A stretch of 64,000 bases of DNA from positions 52,845,471 through 52,909,470 of the forward strand of contig CM031857.1 of NCBI GenBank assembly GCA_018697195.1. Direction: 5' to 3'. Each line of letters opens with the position of its first letter. Position 1 is the first letter of the stretch. Below, one piece after another: positions 62,423-64,000 of the stretch. Source of the DNA: Certhia americana (taxonomy: Eukaryota; Chordata; Aves; Passeriformes; Certhiidae). The position numbers and the translations under genes are program-made. Below the pieces are notes generated by a model. That model saw nothing but the letters and a program-made list of their open reading frames with translations. It made no database searches and was not told the DNA's origin.

Positions 62423-64000
62423 CTGTGGATTTATTAAGATTTCAACAAAAGGTAGGGAACCCCTGAAGGTTTTAGGTATTACTGTCTAAAAATAACATTA
62501 AATTTCCACTTTGCAAAAATGTTGCTATTCAGATTTGGGGTATGTATTTATGGAAGACATAATTGAAAACTAGAACTTGTGAAAATGTTGCATAAAACAG
62601 CATAGTTTCAGTGGGAAAAGGAAGAAAGTGTTCTGGGTCTTGTCTCATCACAAAGGAGACTTAGAAATTGGAGTGTTTATTTCAAATCTTTCCCTCTCTG
62701 CAACTGTTGTAGGAAAGGAAACTGTGGAGGAATCTTTGCAGCAAAAGCAGAGTTTACAGACAAGCAGAAAGGACTTAAGAAGACTAAAACTGGATCAGCA
62801 TTGTTTAAAGCAACCATGGGGAATAAGAAATGTGCTTTACATATAATGAATAGGAAAGAAATCCACTGGTGAATGATGAGAAAGATAGGAGGCAGTGGAG
62901 TAAGAAAGAAGTAAGAGTCAGTGAAACTAGCTGTGGCTAAAAAATAAGTGTAGACGCCTGAGGCTTCGAAGGTTATGAACATTTATCATAGTCAAGGTCT
63001 GAACCAAAATTCTCATACCTGTTCAGTTTAGTAGCCTATGTTCAAAGTTTCTCTGCGCCAGACTGGGGTCCACAATTGAGAACTGGGTGTCCAAGGAGAA
63101 GCTAGTGCCACATCAGGGTGAGTCTGAAAACTGAGGTTGCCAAGTGAGCCCAGACAGCCAGAAACTGAGCTGACCAAGTGAGGGTAGTTCGGGGGGCTGC
63201 AAGTTAAATAGGCCAATTACAGAAATTCTGTGTCAGGAATAGAGGGGTCTTGGACCTACTGAAGTGTTAGAGTTGGGTTACTGTGGAGAAAGGGAGTTTC
63301 TGTCTCCTTAAAGGACTTTTTTTTGAGCGTTCATACCTGCCTGTGTCCTAGTTTAGGCATCACAGCCTTCTTTGAGTCTTAATCTGGTGCTGTATCACAA
63401 GGTACTGAGGAAAGTACTGATAAAATTTCTGGCAATAATTTTGTTTTTAAGATGCTGAAAATACATTTTAAAAGGCAAGCAATTGACTGGTCCCTGAGAT
63501 AACACTTCAAAGTCAGGAAGGGGCAGAGGTAGCATCTGTATTTTGAGAAGTGCTTCTTCACATTGAGATAACTTTGACTGTGAGGGAAGTGAGGAAAGAC
63601 ACAAACCGAGGATGTCTGGAGAAAACACAGTGCAGGAGTGCGTGGGTAGCATTCTGGAGCACAGAGCTCTGTGTCTCTGTGGAGCTCCTCTGAGCTTCTA
63701 CAGGAGCAGCTCTGAGAGCTTCACAGGGAGCCCAACCTTTCTACTCCCTCACTAAGCAGAGAAAACCACCACTCTTTGAGAAGGAAGACAGCAAAGAGCT
63801 TGCTGGTGTGTGAACACCTCCCCACACAGGGAGCCAAACTGGTGGAAAGTGCTGGAAGGAAGCCATAAGTTGTGTCTGATTTCCATGATGGATTAGATCA
63901 TGTCTGTGCCTGCAGTGTGCCAATGCTGTTACTGCACAACCCCTCAGTGTCCCCCTGTGTGACCATGGTGGTGGGCAAGGGGACAGACTGCTGAAGCATC

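Larger units (their letters stand above)
60081..64000. other. 5' flank of SERPINE3
   Basis: Mostly unremarkable. An A-rich tract starts with 23 A's at 60224-60246 and runs to about 60260. At least one SERPINE3 5' UTR exon and its promoter should lie in or beyond this stretch, but I cannot place them. A terminal-exon-like ORF lies at 62180-62422 (-). In mammals FAM124A comes next; no FAM124A exon was recognised. Confidence 0.6.

Noticed and set aside
61000..64000. FAM124A exons, expected next by mammalian synteny
   Set aside because: No segment on the - strand resembled what I recall of FAM124A; probably beyond the window.

Overview
This is vertebrate, almost certainly avian, genomic DNA. It has large AT-rich introns with GT-AG splice sites, a CpG-island promoter, and CR1 LINE 3' ends finishing in the bird-typical ATTCTATG-like tail. 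A solo LTR resembles a family I associate with songbirds, so a passerine is my best guess (inference, not proven). The gene pair INTS6 followed tail-to-tail by SERPINE3 matches the arrangement at human 13q14.3.

Layout. Positions 1-2260 hold no gene I can recognise. A CpG island (about 2265-4420) carries the INTS6 promoter, a GC-rich 5' UTR with a G-quadruplex motif and a minimal AUG-UAG uORF, and coding exons 1-2. INTS6 runs on the + strand from ATG 3594 to TAA 42214. I placed all 18 coding exons; they total 2667 nt and join in frame to 888 codons plus stop. Intron 3 (15.8 kb) holds an antisense solo LTR with clean termini. Intron 4 holds a CR1 fragment, a candidate antisense processed pseudogene, a perfect hairpin and a G-quadruplex motif. 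Intron 8 is a 136-nt GC-AG intron. The last 80 bases or so of intron 17 are repeated perfectly 1.19 kb downstream, beyond the INTS6 poly(A) site.

After a gap of about 1.5 kb with another CR1 3' end comes SERPINE3 on the - strand. Eight coding exons between 60043 and 44311 total 1197 nt and join in frame to 398 codons plus stop, most of them too short to show up as conventional ORFs. The predicted protein is a secreted serpin with an inhibitory-type hinge and a Lys-Arg/Ser reactive centre. Upstream of it (60081-64000) I see only repeats and one unassigned terminal-exon-like ORF on the - strand.

How the genes relate: INTS6 encodes a nuclear Integrator subunit that helps bring PP2A to transcribing RNA polymerase II, and it is probably broadly expressed from its CpG island. 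SERPINE3 encodes a secreted protease inhibitor. They are neighbours by ancient synteny, not by shared pathway; their 3' ends converge. No CRISPR array, rRNA, tRNA or intact mobile element was found. The least explained items are the 81-bp perfect duplication, the AUG-UAG uORF with the 5' UTR G-quadruplex, and two exon-like ORFs (55406-55576 + and 62180-62422 -).
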